35,929 bases of DNA from positions 1 through 35,929 of the forward strand of contig NZ_FYBH01000368.1 in assembly GCF_900185595.1 (NCBI RefSeq), in the 5' to 3' direction. Shown here piece after piece: positions 33,501 through 35,929 of the stretch; position 1 is the first letter of the stretch, and every line of letters starts with the position of its first letter. The DNA is from Calothrix rhizosoleniae SC01 (lineage in GTDB: Bacteria > Cyanobacteriota > Cyanobacteriia > Cyanobacteriales > Nostocaceae). Below the pieces are notes generated by a model. The model saw nothing but the letters and a program-made list of their open reading frames with translations, searched no databases and had not been told where the DNA came from. Both the position numbers and the translations under genes were made by a program.

Positions 33501-34471
33501 CAGAGAAAATTTTTGGCTATTCAGGAAGTGAACTACTGGGAAAACCTTTAGATTTATTACTACCTGAACGTTCTATAGAAGCTCACCGTCAACATGTAGC
33601 TGATTTTGGTAAGTCATATGTAAAATCACGTAGAATGGCTGAACGTAGGGAAATTTATGGTAGGCGCAAGGATGGCAGTGAATTTCCCGGGGAAGCCTCA
33701 ATTTCTAAATTGAATTTAGGTAATAGAACTGTTTATACTGTTTACTTACAAGATGTGAGTAACCGCAAACAAATTGAACGCATGAAGGATGAGTTTATTT
33801 CAGTAGTCTCTCACGAACTCCGCACGCCTTTAACTTCAATTCACGCTTCTTTAGGAATGCTGGCTACAGATTTAATTTCACCTAGTTCTGAAGATGGCAA
33901 ACAGTTAGTCAAAATTGCTGCCGATAGTACTGAACATTTAGTCAGACTGATTAATGATATTCTTGACATTGAGCGGATTAAATCGGGAAAAATCACAATG
34001 TCCAAGCAAATGTGTCAGGTTTCTGATTTAATTACCCAAGCTATCAATGTAGTTCAGCCTTTAGCAGACAAGGCACAAGTCAAACTATCAATAGAAAATT
34101 CACCCCTACAACTACGAGTAGATGCTGATAGGGTGATTCAAACTTTAACAAATTTACTTAGTAATGCAATTAGATTTTCCTCATCAGGTGATACCGTGTA
34201 TTTAACCGCTTTTGAGCAGGATTCAGAAATATTATTTGCAGTTAAAGATACGGGAAATGGTATTCCTGAAGATAAACTGGAACTTATTTTTGAACGCTTT
34301 CAACAAGTAGATTCTTCAGATGCCCGCAATCATGAAGGGACGGGCTTAGGTTTAGCAATTTGTCGCAGCATAATAGAAATGCATGGTGGAAGAATCTGGG
34401 TTGAAAGTACTATGGGAACTGGCAGTACGTTTTATTTCACTCTACCCATGAATGGAAACAACTGTGAATAA
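30512..34471 (+). CDS. Giant REC-wHTH-HPt-REC-REC-PAS-GAF-PAS-histidine kinase
   Basis: A 1319-residue protein holding an entire phosphorelay plus DNA-binding output. Order: receiver 1-118 (D51, K101); OmpR/PhoB winged helix about 125-222 (SLTPKEYSLLELFL, VRTHIKGLRMKL, VYGIGYRL); a charged linker 224-255; HPt about 265-355 with H303 (EAHTLAGSLGTFGF); a degenerate receiver 375-490 (AIVDDHILED); a full receiver 498-618 (D548, K600); PAS 640-752; GAF 785-925; coiled coil; PAS 968-1085; HisKA with H1101 (VSHELRTPL); and ATPase to the end (DTGNGIP, GTGLGLAI). I start at the ATG before KILIVEDDE, not the GTG at 30470. A lone receiver gene follows after 53 bp. Confidence 0.9.
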   Translation: MKILIVEDDELVAQVLSNLLTHQNYAVEVAHDGEMGWDLVQAFDYDLIILDITLPKLDGISLCKQIRSGGWLIPIMLLTGCDSPHEKAVGLDAGADDYVVKPFEEEEFVARIRALLRRGKVNLQPILEWDKLRLDPTSCEVDYNTKNLSLTPKEYSLLELFLRNSRRVFSCGMILEHLWSYEDIPSEEAVRTHIKGLRMKLKAAGAPSNFIETVYGIGYRLKPQEEEKKRGGDGEKKRQEEKGEIQSSQDSSSQTLLAVAGIWEKYKIRISEQVNVLLKAAQVLQNNQSLSPELHSQAVAEAHTLAGSLGTFGFTNGSKLARKVENLFKANQVLEQTEIRQLNDWVKTLLTEIDRPNQTTVKSANHKHILDEHPLVLVIDIHQEIPKDLVQKSADIGLQITIVNSIADSRKKLYQEHPNVAIVDDHILEDDDSLSLLAEFKNRKPSIPVIVLTQESQVSERMQVIGNDGNTILQKSASSAQILEIAAQLIKKSEDAQATVLAVDDDPKILEILQNLLKYWGITVKTLAEPQKFWETLQAIQPDLLILDVEMPGINGVELCNEVRNNSHWSELPVLFLTVHSEAETINQVFSVGADDFVSKPIVGPELVTRIVNRLERIKLIRRMTRAQEQQHSKESERWQKIFNTSPECIKLIAADGTLLEINPAGLAMMKVDQTAIGKNLNYVIAPEFRQTFADFNTSVCQGNKGSLEFEIIDSGGSRRILETHGVPLLNPENDELVQLAVTRDITTWKQAEAAREKMNLLLQAKVRQQASVAHLGQSALLNQDISALMDETVALVAQSLDVEFCHILEVLPSGNVMLLRAGVGWYEGLVKRALLSCNDCQASYTLVTKEPVIIEDLRQETRFSSPALLEEHGIISGVSVPIFGIEGTYGVLGVYTQQKHIFHQDDIYFLQAIANVLSGAIEKQHTETTLLKAKEELSNRVTERTAELVKMNECLQLELGERQRAQAQFAGILEIASDAIICIDSNQCITLFNQGAEKIFGYSGSELLGKPLDLLLPERSIEAHRQHVADFGKSYVKSRRMAERREIYGRRKDGSEFPGEASISKLNLGNRTVYTVYLQDVSNRKQIERMKDEFISVVSHELRTPLTSIHASLGMLATDLISPSSEDGKQLVKIAADSTEHLVRLINDILDIERIKSGKITMSKQMCQVSDLITQAINVVQPLADKAQVKLSIENSPLQLRVDADRVIQTLTNLLSNAIRFSSSGDTVYLTAFEQDSEILFAVKDTGNGIPEDKLELIFERFQQVDSSDARNHEGTGLGLAICRSIIEMHGGRIWVESTMGTGSTFYFTLPMNGNNCE

Positions 34472-34524
34472 AATATATAGCAAATAACTAAGAATAATAA
34501 TTTAAAATGATATTGGTATGAGCA

Positions 34525-34911
34525 ATGATAGCAAAAAAGATATTAGTAGTTGATAATGAAGAATATATTCAGGAAGTGACTAAAATTTGTTTGCAAACTA
34601 CCGCTAAGTGGCAAGTTATAACAGCAAGTTCAGGAACTGAGTGTATTCAAAAAGCAAAAACAGAAAAACCAGATGCAATTTTGTTAGATTTGATGATGCC
34701 AGAGATGGATGGTATTACCACTTTCAAGTATTTACAAGCAAGCTCAATAACTAATCAAATTCCAGTAATTTTACTCACTGCAAAGGTTCAGAATTCTGAT
34801 CATAACCCTTATACTGATTTGGGTATTAAAGCCACTATTGGTAAACCCTTCAGCCCCTTAACTTTAGCAGCAGAAATTGCCCAAATTCTGGGTTGGAGTC
34901 ACGAAAAGTAA
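34525..34911 (+). CDS. Single-domain response regulator (CheY-like)
   Basis: A 128-residue receiver with no output domain. It has acidic residues near the N-terminus (ILVVDNEE, where the usual second Asp is Asn-Glu), phospho-acceptor Asp in AILLDLMMPEMDG (about residue 56), Thr in ILLTAK and Lys in TIGKPFSPL. It lies 53 bp downstream of the giant kinase on the same strand and is probably its phosphotransfer partner or a phosphate sink. ATG at 34525; no strong ribosome site, which suggests moderate translation. Confidence 0.88.
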   Translation: MIAKKILVVDNEEYIQEVTKICLQTTAKWQVITASSGTECIQKAKTEKPDAILLDLMMPEMDGITTFKYLQASSITNQIPVILLTAKVQNSDHNPYTDLGIKATIGKPFSPLTLAAEIAQILGWSHEK

Positions 34912-34928
34912 ATGTCAATTACCCCTAT

Positions 34929-35056
34929 AGCAGAGGGCAAAAGATATAATTTCTTCTATCTTCTGACTTCTAAACAAGGGGGCAGGGGGCAGGAAAAATT
35001 ATACTTAGATAATTGATGGTGAAAATTTTTTTTCATCGGGACTGCCCTCTGCTTTT
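34929..35056 (-). repeat. Dispersed intergenic repeat, copy 2, with 11-bp terminal inverted repeats
   Basis: The core (34959-35056) is the reverse complement of the repeat at 27671-27771 with small differences. This copy is bounded by AGCAGAGGGCA (34929-34939) and its exact complement TGCCCTCTGCT (35043-35053). It fills the gap between two convergent genes (receiver ending 34911, CBS-CP12 ending 35068), so the paired ends could also serve as a two-way terminator. Confidence 0.65.
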
Positions 35057-35067
35057 TATATGATAAA

Positions 35068-35694
35068 TTAACCGCTACACCAAGCATCATACACCCGCCC
35101 TTCCATTGCTTCTGGAAACTCTTCGCAATATTCCTCAAAGGCAGTTTTGTCAATTCTCTTAGCTTCTTGATGAGCTAACTCTGCTTGTAGTTCATCCACA
35201 ACATCCCAAGCTGCGGCGCATTGTTCAGAACGTGGAGAAGTTTGGCTACAAACAGTGCGAGCTTTTTTTATTGCATCTTGAATTTCCTGTTCTAGTATAA
35301 CTACCCGAGGTAACTCAAGAGACTTACTTTTATTCATGATATCGACAAGGGAAATAATACCCATTAATTCTCCTTGAATTACAGGTGCTCTGAGTAAATG
35401 ATATTCGGCAAACAAGCGTGCTACATATTCCACGCCTAACTCGGGATTAACTACTATACAGGGTTTACTCATGATTTCATACACACGTACTTTGGCAGGA
35501 TTTTTACCAAAGGCAATCACTTTGTAAACTATATCTGCTTCAGTAATAATGCCATAAGCATCTTGGTCATAACGACGTTCTACAATTAATGCGTGCCAAC
35601 CTCTGGCTTGCATTAATTTCACTGCTTCTGCCACAGTTGCAGAACTACGAATAGTGGCAACATCTGTAGTCATAATGTCTGCTGCTTTCAACAT
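35068..35694 (-). CDS. CBS-CP12 fusion protein
   Basis: A 208-residue protein. Two CBS domains (about 1-60 and 70-122; MTTDVATIRSSATVAEAVKL, then IMSKPCIVVNPELGVEYVAR) bind adenine nucleotides in this family. The C-terminal CP12 domain (138-208) has the core AWDVVDELQAE (162-172) and N-terminal Cys pair C149/C159. CP12 bridges GAPDH and phosphoribulokinase in the dark or under oxidation; CBS-CP12 fusions are known from cyanobacteria and may add energy sensing. Odd: in the C-terminal loop C190 is normal, but the second Cys is replaced by Gly (MEGRVYD instead of x-ECRVYD), with a Cys only at 206 near the end. The gene stands alone, convergent to the kinase operon. Confidence 0.9.
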   Translation of the reverse strand: MLKAADIMTTDVATIRSSATVAEAVKLMQARGWHALIVERRYDQDAYGIITEADIVYKVIAFGKNPAKVRVYEIMSKPCIVVNPELGVEYVARLFAEYHLLRAPVIQGELMGIISLVDIMNKSKSLELPRVVILEQEIQDAIKKARTVCSQTSPRSEQCAAAWDVVDELQAELAHQEAKRIDKTAFEEYCEEFPEAMEGRVYDAWCSG

Positions 35695-35929
35695 AATCCA
35701 CGTAGTATTGACGGCTGTGAGGATGGGGAGGTAAACATAAAAATTTTATCGATTCAACCTCTGAATACTCTATTTTTGTTATATATGAATAACTTGAGGA
35801 AGTTGTGAGTATTCTTAATACTGCTTCCCACTCCATACCGTAGGAACAAATTGATATTTTGATTGATTTAATTTACTGGTAAAAACTAGAAAACCCTATG
35901 AGCTAATGTCATTTTTTTGATATCCTCTT

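Noticed and set aside
1-35929. Assigning the window to a genome-reduced symbiont such as the Azolla cyanobiont
   Set aside because: Pseudogenes and MITEs would fit such a genome, but nothing in the sequence itself identifies the species.

Overview
The window is AT-rich DNA from a cyanobacterium, most likely a filamentous Nostocales-type strain. At least a dozen copies of the octamer GCGATCGC (HIP1) are spread through the coding regions (for example at 999-1006, 2425-2432 and 3297-3304). It also carries a CBS-CP12 fusion gene, multi-domain PAS/GAF/receiver kinases, a CIA30/NAD-binding protein and short CAGGGGGCAGGGAG-type intergenic repeats. Several broken genes and mobile repeats suggest a genome under active decay or rearrangement.

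Region 1 (1-11.2 kb, all minus strand) is a surface-polysaccharide (O-antigen/exopolysaccharide, Wzx/Wzy type) cluster. In transcription order it holds a small basic Cys-rich protein with a TTG start, a GT4 glycosyltransferase, a Wzx-type flippase, a Wzy-type polymerase, another GT4, a GT-A type transferase, a GT61 transferase, a GT2 transferase, a serine-acetyltransferase-like hexapeptide enzyme, an internally deleted relic of a long-form glucose-1-phosphate thymidylyltransferase, and the start of a WecE/RffA aminotransferase that runs off the left edge. The glycosyltransferases and acetyltransferase would build the repeat unit, Wzx would flip it and Wzy would polymerise it. The initiating phosphosugar transferase and the Wza/Wzc export parts are not in the window.

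Region 2 (11.2-17.2 kb) is gene-poor. It has a 1.67-kb AT-rich gap containing a 131-bp mobile repeat, a prohibitin-family membrane protein, tRNA 2-selenouridine synthase (MnmH/SelU), two small conserved-looking proteins and a secreted EndoU-like nuclease.

Region 3 (17.3-23.5 kb) is a signalling block damaged by mutation and insertion. A REC-GAF-GGDEF-EAL protein has been split inside its EAL domain by a second, identical copy of the 131-bp MITE. A hybrid histidine kinase directly upstream has lost its N-terminal receiver through frameshift and stop. A paralogous kinase carries Lys instead of Glu right after its phospho-acceptor His.

Region 4 (23.7-30 kb) holds an amidase-signature hydrolase, a subtilase with PPC domain coupled to a small partner protein, a coiled-coil secreted protein, and a CIA30/NAD-binding protein. 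The upstream end of the last gene is fused in frame to what looks like an ATP-synthase beta-subunit N-terminal fragment.

Region 5 (30.5-35.9 kb) has a very large protein combining an OmpR-type DNA-binding response regulator, HPt, two more receivers, PAS, GAF and a histidine kinase, followed by a single-domain receiver. Convergent to these is a CBS-CP12 fusion, likely a redox/nucleotide regulator of the Calvin cycle. A second dispersed repeat family (27.7 kb and 35.0 kb) lies in intergenic gaps here. I saw no tRNA, rRNA, CRISPR array or transposase gene.
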